Shown: in pieces, positions 17,394 to 26,147 of the stretch | Position numbering within the stretch: position 1 is the first letter of the stretch | Layout: every line of letters begins with the position of its first letter | Assembly (NCBI RefSeq): GCF_023716465.1 | Contig: NZ_CP092415.1 | Span: forward strand, 1,403,501-1,467,500 | Reading direction: 5' to 3' | DNA from: Flagellimonas marinaquae | Lineage (GTDB): Bacteria > Bacteroidota > Bacteroidia > Flavobacteriales > Flavobacteriaceae | Length of the DNA: 64,000 nt | Program-made: the position numbers and the translations under genes | Notes under the pieces: generated by a model | Databases searched by the model: none | What the model was told of the DNA's origin: nothing | The model's input: the letters and a program-made list of their open reading frames with translations, nothing else

Positions 17394-18259
17394 AAATAAC
17401 AACCGAAATAAAGGCAACAGTCCTGTTTGCCGTCCTTTCTGTCATTATCTCATGTGCCAAGAGACCGGAATTCGTGGCCATCGACAACATTGCCATTTTG
17501 AATTCCAAAAATGACACCCTTATGGTAGGGATGGACTACATTGTTTACAACCCAAACAATGTCAGGACAAAATTGCGCCAATCCAGTATGGAAATCTACT
17601 ATAGGGACTCGTTGGTGGGCAATGGATTCTTAAAGGAACAGATTGCGCTAAATGCAAATGATACCATAGGAATCCCTGTAAGCTGCAAAATAAGCCTAAA
17701 AAGGTTAAGCACATTTTATCCCGAACTGCTTACCTCGGACTCTTCGACTTTTGAGCTCAAGGGAAACGGAAAGGTCAGCTTTATGTTGAACTCTTTCAGT
17801 ATAGGATTGGATGACCAAATTCATCTTAATACCAAAGAAGCTATTCTGACCCAGATTGAGCAAAACTTGGACTATGGTAAAAATTTTAAGTTACGCTCCA
17901 TATCCAGTGACAAGCTACCTTCTTTAAGAAAAACGCAACTCAGACTCGAAATGGAGGCCATCAACCAAATGCCCATTGCATATCAAATCGATAGTTTGGA
18001 GCTGGGCTTTTATCTGGATAAGGCTAAAGAATCCGTAGCACATTGGACGTTGGAAGAACCATATGATCAGAAACCCATGGGGTCACAAATAATTCCTTTA
18101 CAGGTTACTTTTAACAATCTGGACTTGTTGAAACAAATGAAATTCTCTTGGCTGACCGATCAAAAAGTGAATTTTGTTATTTTGGGGGAGGCACAGGTAC
18201 TTATAGAGGGGTATAGGTTCAATGTGCCCATAGAAGACCTACTTGAAATAAGTTTTTAA
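17390..18259 (+). CDS. LEA-type-2-like lipoprotein
   Basis: A 289-residue protein with a lipoprotein signal peptide; the lipobox IISC places the acylated cysteine near residue 23. The body alternates beta-strands with the 'YNPNN' motif (DYIVYNPNNVRTKLRQSSMEIYYRD) and a second similar half (LRLEMEAINQMPIAYQIDSLELGFYL), as in tandem LEA_2/water-stress domains. Such proteins sit in the envelope and are thought to bind lipids or partner proteins. It overlaps the transporter gene by four bases (ATGA), so a role as its envelope partner is plausible. Confidence 0.75.
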   Translation: MKITTEIKATVLFAVLSVIISCAKRPEFVAIDNIAILNSKNDTLMVGMDYIVYNPNNVRTKLRQSSMEIYYRDSLVGNGFLKEQIALNANDTIGIPVSCKISLKRLSTFYPELLTSDSSTFELKGNGKVSFMLNSFSIGLDDQIHLNTKEAILTQIEQNLDYGKNFKLRSISSDKLPSLRKTQLRLEMEAINQMPIAYQIDSLELGFYLDKAKESVAHWTLEEPYDQKPMGSQIIPLQVTFNNLDLLKQMKFSWLTDQKVNFVILGEAQVLIEGYRFNVPIEDLLEISF

Positions 18260-18276
18260 GAAAGCCTTTTGACTAA

Positions 18277-18840
18277 ATGACTGACCACGAACTTTTACGC
18301 CAGCTAAAATCAGGTAACGAGGAATGCCTTGGGCAGTTATATGCCCATTTGGGGATGGTAAAAAGCTGGATTTGCAGAAACAATGGGGACGAGGAAGATG
18401 CCCTCGATGTGTTCCAAGAAGCGATAATCGTCTTTTACAAGAATGTCATGTCGGGAAAATACGAGCAAAGAAGTAAAATAAGCACATACCTGTTTGAAAT
18501 TTCTAAAAGACAGTGGCTCAACCAACTCAACCGAAGAAAGCGCCACGAACAACCTAGGGAAGCCAATGGTTTTGAAAGCAAGTTTGAAGAAGAACTGATC
18601 TATGAGGTTACCCACCCAGGGCCCAGATTAAAGGATTATTTGGGCAGGGCCATGTCACGCTTGGGGGAACCGTGCAAATCCCTTCTGGAAACCGCTATTT
18701 TTTTTGGCATGCGCATGGAGGATATCGCCGAAAGGTTCAACTATTCAAGCGCCAGGTCGGCAAGCCAGCAAAAATTAAGATGTCTCAAAAAGCTAAGGTC
18801 CAGCATTTCGTACGAGGACATAATCGCTTTAGAACAGTAA
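18277..18840 (+). CDS. ECF-type RNA polymerase sigma-70 factor
   Basis: A 187-residue sigma factor. Region 2 is at about 8-80 (EEDALDVFQEAIIVFYKNV, then TYLFEISKRQWLN) and region 4 at about 130-180 with a helix-turn-helix (MRMEDIAERFNYSSARSASQQKLRCLKKL). No region 1 or 3, as expected for the ECF group. The next gene, one base downstream, encodes a membrane protein with an anti-sigma layout. The obvious candidate target is the bipartite motif found before three cargo units, including this operon, which would make it autoregulated. That link is inference. Confidence 0.88.
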   Translation: MTDHELLRQLKSGNEECLGQLYAHLGMVKSWICRNNGDEEDALDVFQEAIIVFYKNVMSGKYEQRSKISTYLFEISKRQWLNQLNRRKRHEQPREANGFESKFEEELIYEVTHPGPRLKDYLGRAMSRLGEPCKSLLETAIFFGMRMEDIAERFNYSSARSASQQKLRCLKKLRSSISYEDIIALEQ

Positions 18841-18841
18841 A

Positions 18842-20080
18842 ATGATAGAGGAATTAAAGTACATAGCATTGATAGACAAATACCTTCGAGGTACACTGGC
18901 CCCATCGGAAAAAGATGAGGTAGAGGAATTAATGCACCACAATCCCGATTTTGCCAAAGAGGTAAGGGTCTATGAAAAAATATATGAGGGAATAACCAAG
19001 AAAGAAAAGGCAGAATTAAAGAACCGCTTACGAAAGTACTATAAAGAGTATCAAGAAAACCAAGAAACTCCAACTTCAGACCGACCAAACGGAAGATATC
19101 GAAGACTTTTCATTTATAGTGGGGCAATAGCAGCCTGTTTGATAATCGGTGGGGCCATTTTACTGTTCAATCAGTACGGCCCTTCAACATCAAACACCGA
19201 ACCCACCGTGGTGGACGTGGATACAACATCCACAATGAAGACCGATTCCATTTTTGATCTGGATGAGGGAAAACTGGTCGAAGAAAATAAGCTGGATAAG
19301 CCAGATATTGATAGAGTGCAGGATAATGACAATCTGGTCAATCGAGAGAATACCGATGGTTTACAAAAACACGACAGTGTTCAAAATCCCAACACAGAGA
19401 GCGAGGTACAATTGGCTATTGGTGGTTACAAAACCCTTCCAAGCAGAGCGGTAAGAAAATATCAATCCTCTAGGTCCCTTTCCTATACTTTTCATGACGG
19501 TGTTTTCAAATTGTACGGTCGTCCATTGATGGGGAAATTGGAAGCCCTGTCCCTTAGGATTTTAAAGAACAAGGAATCTGGCTATTTTCTTAAGTATAAA
19601 AACGACTACTATGATCTGGAAAAAACAAAACGGAGGTTACCGTTGATAAAGGTTGATGCAAAGCGCAACAACAAGGGGGTGAATACACTTTTCAATAGAC
19701 CCATTAAATCAGTTCCATCCCAAGAAGAGGTAACCGTGAACATTGTTGGCGTCCAAAATGCTTCAACTGTCCTATCGGAATTGTTGGTTAGGTTTGATAA
19801 TGACAATAGTGGAGAACAAACATATTTTTTCAATAAAGAAGAACGGCAGTTGGAACTTATAATCCAAGCCGATCTGGATTTGGAAAAGGCAATGGTATAC
19901 CGTGTGGAAGAAGCTGGACGATATTACTATTACCTGGTCCAGGACAGTCAAATTTATGCTTTGGATGAAGATGCAAAAGATGCGACGCCCTTAGTTACCG
20001 TTGATATTACCAAGAACAGATTGGCACGACTTTTTATAACAAGGGAACCCATAAAAACAGTAGTTTACGAAGAAAGATAA
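18842..20080 (+). CDS. Putative membrane anti-sigma factor
   Basis: A 412-residue single-pass protein. The N-terminal cytoplasmic part (1-85) has the Bacteroidota anti-sigma start (LIDKYLRGTLAPSEKDEVEELMHHNPDFAKEVRVYEKI) but no zinc-binding cysteines. One transmembrane helix is at about 89-109, and a 300-residue periplasmic part follows: an acidic linker, then beta-rich sequence. Position directly behind the sigma gene supports sigma/anti-sigma pairing. The large outer domain could sense an envelope signal, with the M48 peptidase of the same operon a possible protease partner; both points are inference. Confidence 0.68.
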   Translation: MIEELKYIALIDKYLRGTLAPSEKDEVEELMHHNPDFAKEVRVYEKIYEGITKKEKAELKNRLRKYYKEYQENQETPTSDRPNGRYRRLFIYSGAIAACLIIGGAILLFNQYGPSTSNTEPTVVDVDTTSTMKTDSIFDLDEGKLVEENKLDKPDIDRVQDNDNLVNRENTDGLQKHDSVQNPNTESEVQLAIGGYKTLPSRAVRKYQSSRSLSYTFHDGVFKLYGRPLMGKLEALSLRILKNKESGYFLKYKNDYYDLEKTKRRLPLIKVDAKRNNKGVNTLFNRPIKSVPSQEEVTVNIVGVQNASTVLSELLVRFDNDNSGEQTYFFNKEERQLELIIQADLDLEKAMVYRVEEAGRYYYYLVQDSQIYALDEDAKDATPLVTVDITKNRLARLFITREPIKTVVYEER

Positions 20081-21193
20081 ATGGGAATGGAAAAAAGAGA
20101 CAAAATCCTTGCCCCGGCTCTCGTTCGCGGAAAATGGGGATATATCAATAAAGCGTGCGATTTTGAAATACCGCTCCAATTTGATAGGGCCTTTGGTTTT
20201 TATGAAGGCTTAGCGAAGGTAGTGCTTGGAGAAAAATGCGGCTTCATAAATACTGTGGGAGAATTCGTGATTCCTCCCATTTTTGACATAGATGGTTCCT
20301 ATAATTTTTTTAATGATGGTTTTGTCAAGTTAAAACTAGAAGAGAAGTCCTTCATAGCAAATACAGATGGAGAAGAAATCGACGTAAGTAAATTTGAAGA
20401 AATTTATGGGTTTTCAGAAGGTCTGGCCGCGGTCAAAACAAATGGAAAATGGGGATACATCAATAAACTTGGCGAAATGGTCATACCCCCAAAGTATAGC
20501 ACTACCTACGAATTTCAAGAAGGTTTGGCCGAAGTCGAATTAAATGGGAAATGGGGCTACATCGACAAAATAGGTAACGAGATCATTTCTTTAAAGTATA
20601 CCGATGCCTCGGAATTTTCAGAAGGTTTGGCCCGTGTAGAATTTGGAAACGGTTATGGTTTTATAGACAAGAGGGGCAATGAAACAATTCCTGGCAAATA
20701 TGAGCATGCCAGTATATTTTCTGAGGGCAGGGTTGCCGTGGCGAAAGATAAATATTGGGGATATCTTGATTCCCAAGGAAATCCCATTACTGAATTTAAA
20801 TATAATGAGGAATCCCCATTCCATTATGTGCTCAATGAACCCCAAGCTTTTTCTGAAGGCCTGGCAGCGGTTCAATTCAGTAACAAATATGGTTTCATCA
20901 ATTCAGATGGAATCGAGGTCATACCATTCAAGTTTTCTATGACTCATGGTTTTAAAGACGGGTTTGCTTTCGTTGTCAATTCCCTTGGAGGCTTTATAAA
21001 TAGTGATGGGGATGAGGTAGTTCCTCTAAGGTACTGGGAAGCCAAAAGGTTTTCCTACGGTTTGGCCCCGGTCAAATTTGAAAAAAAATGGGGCGCGGTG
21101 AATACCGACGGCGATGAGGTCATTCCTGTAAGCCTTGATTATTTGGGAATTTTCAGAAAATGCAGCTCACCCTTTGAACGGATAAAAGAATAG
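20081..21193 (+). CDS. WG-repeat protein (about ten repeats)
   Basis: A 370-residue protein built almost wholly of WG repeats. Core units are GKWGYINK, EKCGFINT, a degenerate KSFIANT, GKWGYINK, GKWGYIDK, GYGFIDK, YWGYLDS, NKYGFINS, LGGFINS and KKWGAVNT, each followed by an 'IPxxY/F...F.EGLA.V' segment. No signal peptide is seen, so it is probably cytoplasmic. WG repeats form scaffold-like beta folds of unknown ligand. The ATG follows the preceding stop with no gap, so it is translationally coupled to the anti-sigma gene. It is the last gene before the next promoter motif. Confidence 0.88.
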   Translation: MGMEKRDKILAPALVRGKWGYINKACDFEIPLQFDRAFGFYEGLAKVVLGEKCGFINTVGEFVIPPIFDIDGSYNFFNDGFVKLKLEEKSFIANTDGEEIDVSKFEEIYGFSEGLAAVKTNGKWGYINKLGEMVIPPKYSTTYEFQEGLAEVELNGKWGYIDKIGNEIISLKYTDASEFSEGLARVEFGNGYGFIDKRGNETIPGKYEHASIFSEGRVAVAKDKYWGYLDSQGNPITEFKYNEESPFHYVLNEPQAFSEGLAAVQFSNKYGFINSDGIEVIPFKFSMTHGFKDGFAFVVNSLGGFINSDGDEVVPLRYWEAKRFSYGLAPVKFEKKWGAVNTDGDEVIPVSLDYLGIFRKCSSPFERIKE

Positions 21194-21206
21194 AGGTCGT
21201 AAAAAA

Positions 21207-21235
21207 GATGACATTTTCATTTTATGGTTATACAT
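21207..21235 (+). promoter_or_regulatory. Cargo promoter motif, copy 3 (before the Sel1-kinase-phosphatase operon)
   Basis: GATGACATTT, nine bases, GGTTATA, then CAT. Both boxes and spacing match copy 2. It begins 13 bases after the WG-repeat gene and ends about 28 bases before ATG 21262, defining a separate transcription start for the kinase half of the cargo. Confidence 0.7.
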
Positions 21236-21261
21236 GTATGTAAACATGAACCAAACAGAAG

Positions 21262-21768
21262 ATGAAGACCTTAAATTACATAAGCTTTAAATTACCCCCA
21301 CTTTTATTGATTATTTCCTTCGTATTCTGCTTCCTAATATCAGGGATGAAACATGGATATACCCAAAATGCACAAGAACAACGGTCAGTCATAGGATTTC
21401 ACTGCTCTTTTTTCGGCAGACCAACAAAGTTGGTTTTGGAAATGGAGTTGGCCATAAAAAGATCGGAACATGAAAAGATCCGTAAGCTGCTTTTCTCGAA
21501 TGATACCGGAAAAAGATATTTGGCGGTAGTGCTATGTGAGGCATTGGAAGAACAAAAAGTTATCAAATTGACCAATTTGGAGAAACTTTACGTTAAAGGT
21601 CTCTATGATTCGGAAAGCGAGGTATCGTTTTGTGCTGGTTGTGCATTTTTCGAATCGCACAGTTTTAGGGACTTGCTCGGAGAGCATACCCGGTTTGGGG
21701 AAGAAGCCAGGAAATGGGCTTTCAAAAAAGTAAGTAGATCAAACTCTAATTATAACCATAAAAGCTGA
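21262..21768 (+). CDS. Small exported protein of unknown function
   Basis: 168 residues. The first 36 carry a hydrophobic signal or anchor (LPPLLLIISFVFCFLISG), followed by a helical, charged region (LEMELAIKRSEHEKIRKLLFSND) and a cysteine-bearing stretch FCAGCAFFESH. The helical pattern could be a short HEAT-like repeat, but I cannot assign a family. It is first in the kinase operon and four bases before the Sel1 gene. An envelope location is likely. Confidence 0.68.
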   Translation: MKTLNYISFKLPPLLLIISFVFCFLISGMKHGYTQNAQEQRSVIGFHCSFFGRPTKLVLEMELAIKRSEHEKIRKLLFSNDTGKRYLAVVLCEALEEQKVIKLTNLEKLYVKGLYDSESEVSFCAGCAFFESHSFRDLLGEHTRFGEEARKWAFKKVSRSNSNYNHKS

Positions 21769-21772
21769 AATA

Positions 21773-22546
21773 ATGAAAAAATTTGTTTTGATAGTATTCT
21801 TAATGGCCCTCGTTCCAAACATAGCCATGGCCAAAAGGGTCAGGGGTCTTTTCGGAAAAAGCGAACGCATAGAAAAAATTATGGATGTAGACATAAAGGG
21901 TTCGAATGGGGAAGATCTTTATTTAGGATATAAGACCACTTCCCAATTCTTCTTTATGGGAGTATACATAAAGGATGATGGCTACGTTTTGGGCATTAGG
22001 GGAAAGTTTGGATCGTACTATCCACTGGATAACCAACAACTTTTATCCTTTCAAGAAAACGGTAGTCTCCCGAATCCTATGCCGTCTTACGAAATACCAT
22101 TTACGGATTGGCTATGGGGTTTTTCTCTTTGGATATTAATGGTAATATTGGCGGTGATTTGGTTCTTTCCAAAAAGCGGAAAGTCCCTTTTTGAAAGGGG
22201 TTGCACATACTATTTTGGGAAAAATGTCAAAGTGGACTATTCCAAGGCTTTTGCATACTTTCAAAAATCGGCAAAAAAGAAATATGCCCCGGCGATATTC
22301 AATTTGGGAATCATGCACCTCAAGGGCCAGGGAGTGCCAAAAGACATCCAGCAAGCCGTTCCGCTATTTGAACAAGCATCGGATATAGGAAACACCAATG
22401 CAAATGTGACATTGGGCAACCTCTACTATGAAGGGGTGGAAATTCCGAAAGACTTGGGCAAGGCGAAGGTATGGTTCAACAAAGCTTGTGGACAAGGCCA
22501 TGATGGGGCATGCAAAATGGTGGCTCATATCCAAGAACAACATTGA
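21773..22546 (+). CDS. Membrane Sel1-repeat protein
   Basis: 257 residues. A signal peptide (1-20, ending AMA) precedes a small periplasmic beta-rich segment, a transmembrane helix at about 112-132 (WLWGFSLWILMVILAVIWFF) and a C-terminal set of three Sel1 repeats (YSKAFAYFQKSAKKKYAPAIFNLGIMHL, then two more). By topology the Sel1 domain should face the cytoplasm, opposite to that of the kinase gene next door. Sel1 repeats bind other proteins. It may link the signalling complex to the membrane. Confidence 0.8.
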   Translation: MKKFVLIVFLMALVPNIAMAKRVRGLFGKSERIEKIMDVDIKGSNGEDLYLGYKTTSQFFFMGVYIKDDGYVLGIRGKFGSYYPLDNQQLLSFQENGSLPNPMPSYEIPFTDWLWGFSLWILMVILAVIWFFPKSGKSLFERGCTYYFGKNVKVDYSKAFAYFQKSAKKKYAPAIFNLGIMHLKGQGVPKDIQQAVPLFEQASDIGNTNANVTLGNLYYEGVEIPKDLGKAKVWFNKACGQGHDGACKMVAHIQEQH

Positions 22547-22591
22547 TTTTTAGTACATTTAGAAAACGACCGAACAAACAACAAAAAACCT

Positions 22592-25354
22592 ATGATACTA
22601 TCACATTATGAGTGGGACCCTGAAAAAGACCTAATCGCGGAAGGTGGATTTGCCGAGGTTTTCAAGGCACGTGATTTAAATACCGAAGGCAGGTATGTGG
22701 CACTAAAGATTTACAAAGAAGCCGTATCCAGGGGTACACAAGGGAGTACGGGACAGAAAAAGTACAGTCTGGAACAGGAGTTCTCCAAAATTGATGGGCT
22801 TTCTCATACGCATCTGATCACTTATTATGATCTCGAGTACATTGTCCACAAAGATGCCATGGGAAGAAATGCCAGCTATCCAGTTCTTATTATGGAATAT
22901 GCTGGGGAGGGCACCTTAGCCCAGGCCATACAAAAAGGCCTGTCCCTAGAGGATTCCGAAAAAATCATTTTGGAAGTCGCCCAAGCCGTGGATTATCTTC
23001 ATGGACAGGGTATCATTCATAGGGATTTAAAGCCTGGCAATGTTCTTTTCGGCAAGGATAGAGGCGGAAATAGAGTTTCCAAAATAACGGATTTTGGTAT
23101 CAGTCAAGATGTCCTATCCGAAAAAACCATCCAACAGTCCATGACCGAGGGGGTAGGAACACCCCATTATATGGCCCCTGAGCAGTTCTTCAAAAAGAAG
23201 TTTGGATTGAATGGTGAAATCGGTGAACGAACGGACGTTTGGGCCTTGGGAATCATGTTTTACAAGATGTTGACGGGTAAATTACCTTTTGGTCATGGCA
23301 GTAAGGACTATGAACTGACCAGGGATAGTATCATTGGTGAAGAACCGGATTACTCGGAAGTTCCAGAAAAATATAAAGCCATTTTACGCACCAGTCTTGA
23401 AAAAAATGCCATAGATAGATTTTCCTCTGTCTCCGGCTTCGTACGTGCGGTGAACGAAATCGATGATGGCGAGGGCACCATTTTTATTCCTTCAAATATA
23501 TCCAAGGACAAAGGTAAAAGGGGAAAAAGGAAAAAGGTCTGGCCTGCCCTGATAACATTCTTTTTGGTTTTGGGACTGGGCTTCGGGGGCTACGCTTTTT
23601 ATCGCTCCAACAAGATAAATACGCTTTTGGCAGATGGGTGGAACCTTTATAAAGAAGGCAAATTCAAAGAGGCCTATGACATCTTTATTAAGGCCTCCGA
23701 CTATGGGTCCGGAGAAGCCTTTTATTTCCTTTCCAGATTCAATCAAAATGGGTACGGGACAGAGGTCGATTACGAAAAGGGCTTTGAATATGCGGATATG
23801 GCCATTGATGCAGGATATGACCTGGCGAACTTTAATCATGGATGGGCCTATCAGAACGAACTCGGTGTGGATATGGACACGGTCGAGGCCAAAAAATTCT
23901 ATGGAAAGGCAAAGAACAGCATTGTGACTCTAAGCGATGATGGCAACCCAGAGGCTCTAAATCTAAGGGGGTTAATGCACTTTTTTGGTTTTGTTATGGA
24001 AAAGGACGCGAGTAAGGCAAAACTGTATTATGAAAAAGCTTCTAGTAAGGGCCATCCAGCTGCAATCGAAAACCTAGCAATCCTCAATACGTCTGAAAAA
24101 AATTATAAGGAAGCGTTCGAGGGGTATGAAAAATGCGCGTCCATCGGCAGGTATTCTGGATATCGGGGCATGGCAAATATGTACAGGTTTGGTCAGTATG
24201 TGGCCAAAGATACTGTGAAGGCTTTGGAACTATTTACAATCGCTGCTGAGAACGAGGATATTATTTCCCAATTTAATCTGGGCATTTTCTATAAAAATGG
24301 AGTATTGGCTAAAATGGACCGCATAAAGGCAATACAATGGTTGACCAAAGCGGCAGATAAAGGACATTTGGGAGCTCAAAATGAATTGGGCACTTTATAT
24401 TTCACCGACAAGAATTATCAAGAGGCCAAGAAATGGTTCCAATTGGCGGCCGATAAGGGAAATACGTTCGGAATGCACAATATGGGTCTTCTGCACTATT
24501 ATGGATGGGGTATTACAAAAGACATAAAAAATGCAAAAGGTTGGTACCAAAAAGCCGCTGACAAAGGGTATGCCAACTCACAATACATGATGGCCAAAAT
24601 CCTTGAATATGGGGAAGCGGATGGAACCATAGATCTGCCCAAGGCAATAAAATATTATGAGCTTGCCGCTGGTCAAAATCAAGGTTCAGCTCTTTACGCT
24701 TTAGGCAGATTATATTATGAAGGAAAAGGAATAAACAAGGATTACGAAAAGGCCAAAGAATTTTTTACCAAATCAGCGGCCCAAGATATTTTAGCTGCAG
24801 ACTTCATGTTAGGCACTATGGCTGAAAAGGGTTTGGCTGGGCCTGTAGACTATTTGGAAGCCGAAAGAAGGTATCTCAATGTAGCTACTAAAGGCCATCT
24901 CGAAGCCCAAATAAAATTGGCTGACCTGTATTACGACCTCAAGTTGGGCAAGGACAAAAAAGGAAATGCTACCCCGTGGTATTTGAAAGCCGCAGAAAAT
25001 GGTGACTTGCACAGCCAATACAGGGTGGCGGTGATGTATTACAATGGCAAATATTATTACGCTGCCAAAAAATGGTTCCAAAAGGCGGCCGATCGAAATC
25101 ATGCCAATGCGCAAAGTTATCTCGGCTATATGTACGACAGTGGCCTCGGAGGGTCTAAAAACATGAAACGGGCTTTTGAACTATATCAAAAGTCTGCCAA
25201 AAATGGTGATCGAGTCGGAATGTATAACCTAGCCTCTTGTTACTATAGTGGCCTTGGAACCGGAAAAAACACCTATCTGGCAAAAACCTGGTTTCAACGA
25301 TCTTGTGAAAAGGGGTATAAAAAAGCCTGTGATTGGGTTGTTAAAAAATATTGA
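22592..25354 (+). CDS. Transmembrane Ser/Thr protein kinase with long Sel1-repeat extracytoplasmic domain
   Basis: A 920-residue eukaryote-like kinase. The catalytic domain (about 10-300) is intact: glycine loop EGGFAEVF (17-24), lysine K39 (VALKIYK), H143-R-D145-L-K, D167-F-G and A195-P-E. A basic stretch and one transmembrane helix (about 316-337) follow, then roughly 575 residues of Sel1 repeats (many units of the type 'A..W...AA..G...A...LG.LY..G'). The kinase faces the cytoplasm and the Sel1 array the periplasm, as in Hanks-type sensor kinases. Likely targets are the FHA domains or partner proteins of the ABC transporter. A PP2C gene follows directly. Sel1 in place of PASTA repeats is unusual. 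Confidence 0.94.
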   Translation: MILSHYEWDPEKDLIAEGGFAEVFKARDLNTEGRYVALKIYKEAVSRGTQGSTGQKKYSLEQEFSKIDGLSHTHLITYYDLEYIVHKDAMGRNASYPVLIMEYAGEGTLAQAIQKGLSLEDSEKIILEVAQAVDYLHGQGIIHRDLKPGNVLFGKDRGGNRVSKITDFGISQDVLSEKTIQQSMTEGVGTPHYMAPEQFFKKKFGLNGEIGERTDVWALGIMFYKMLTGKLPFGHGSKDYELTRDSIIGEEPDYSEVPEKYKAILRTSLEKNAIDRFSSVSGFVRAVNEIDDGEGTIFIPSNISKDKGKRGKRKKVWPALITFFLVLGLGFGGYAFYRSNKINTLLADGWNLYKEGKFKEAYDIFIKASDYGSGEAFYFLSRFNQNGYGTEVDYEKGFEYADMAIDAGYDLANFNHGWAYQNELGVDMDTVEAKKFYGKAKNSIVTLSDDGNPEALNLRGLMHFFGFVMEKDASKAKLYYEKASSKGHPAAIENLAILNTSEKNYKEAFEGYEKCASIGRYSGYRGMANMYRFGQYVAKDTVKALELFTIAAENEDIISQFNLGIFYKNGVLAKMDRIKAIQWLTKAADKGHLGAQNELGTLYFTDKNYQEAKKWFQLAADKGNTFGMHNMGLLHYYGWGITKDIKNAKGWYQKAADKGYANSQYMMAKILEYGEADGTIDLPKAIKYYELAAGQNQGSALYALGRLYYEGKGINKDYEKAKEFFTKSAAQDILAADFMLGTMAEKGLAGPVDYLEAERRYLNVATKGHLEAQIKLADLYYDLKLGKDKKGNATPWYLKAAENGDLHSQYRVAVMYYNGKYYYAAKKWFQKAADRNHANAQSYLGYMYDSGLGGSKNMKRAFELYQKSAKNGDRVGMYNLASCYYSGLGTGKNTYLAKTWFQRSCEKGYKKACDWVVKKY

Positions 25355-25359
25355 AGAAA

Positions 25360-26103
25360 ATGGAAATTCAACTACCGGTCCGTTGCAATGAAATAGGCAG
25401 TAGGGAATCAAATGAGGATACCATATACCCTGCAATTCCAACCAAGGATTCCCGTCTGTTCATGGTATGTGACGGTGTCGGTGGCCAGGCCAAAGGTGAA
25501 TTGGCATCCCGTCTGGTGTGTAACGAAATGGCTTCCTTTATCAAAGATAACCCTTCCAGGGGAGTGCAAGATCCAGCCTATTGGTCGAAAGCCCTAGAAT
25601 TTGTGGAAAATACCTTCCGTGAACATTTAAGAAACTTTCCGGAATCAAAGGGCATGGCAAGTACATTGAGTCTTTTGTATATATCAGACCAAGTTGGAAA
25701 AGTGCAGATAGCTTGGTTAGGTGATAGCAGGATATACCATATTCGTGATGGAGAAGTGCTCTACCGCACCAAGGACCATTCAGTTGTGGAGGCAATGTTG
25801 GATATGGGAGAGATTACGCCGCGGGAAGCAAGGAACCATCCCAAACGGCATATCATTACGAGGGCAATCAATGGCCTGAACCCATCCAAAGTAGATGTGA
25901 AAACCATCGAAAATCTTCAAGAGAATGATTTCTTTATGCTCTGTTCCGATGGAATCCTCGAGAATATAGACGAGGAAAAAATTGGAAAGTTGTTTAAAAA
26001 GGAAATTCCTGTTGAGAAAATATCAGCAATGATAACGGCCGAGGCAAAGGGAAACACGAAGGATAATTACTCCTTTTACCTAATAAAAATTGATAAGATA
26101 TAG
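25360..26103 (+). CDS. PP2C-type Ser/Thr protein phosphatase
   Basis: 247 residues from ATG 25360. All PP2C metal and catalytic motifs are present: SNEDTIY, VCDGVGGQAKGE, MASTLSLLYI, AWLGDSRIYHIRDG, TKDHSVVEAML, MLCSDGILE and a final KDNYSFYLI. It is cytoplasmic. A TTG nine bases earlier (25351) would overlap the kinase stop and is also possible. It should reverse phosphorylation by the adjoining kinase, giving a classical kinase/phosphatase switch. Confidence 0.93.
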   Translation: MEIQLPVRCNEIGSRESNEDTIYPAIPTKDSRLFMVCDGVGGQAKGELASRLVCNEMASFIKDNPSRGVQDPAYWSKALEFVENTFREHLRNFPESKGMASTLSLLYISDQVGKVQIAWLGDSRIYHIRDGEVLYRTKDHSVVEAMLDMGEITPREARNHPKRHIITRAINGLNPSKVDVKTIENLQENDFFMLCSDGILENIDEEKIGKLFKKEIPVEKISAMITAEAKGNTKDNYSFYLIKIDKI

Positions 26104-26147
26104 GTACTGCTTTGAGCCTTAAAAACTTCTATAGAAAATTTGAACCG

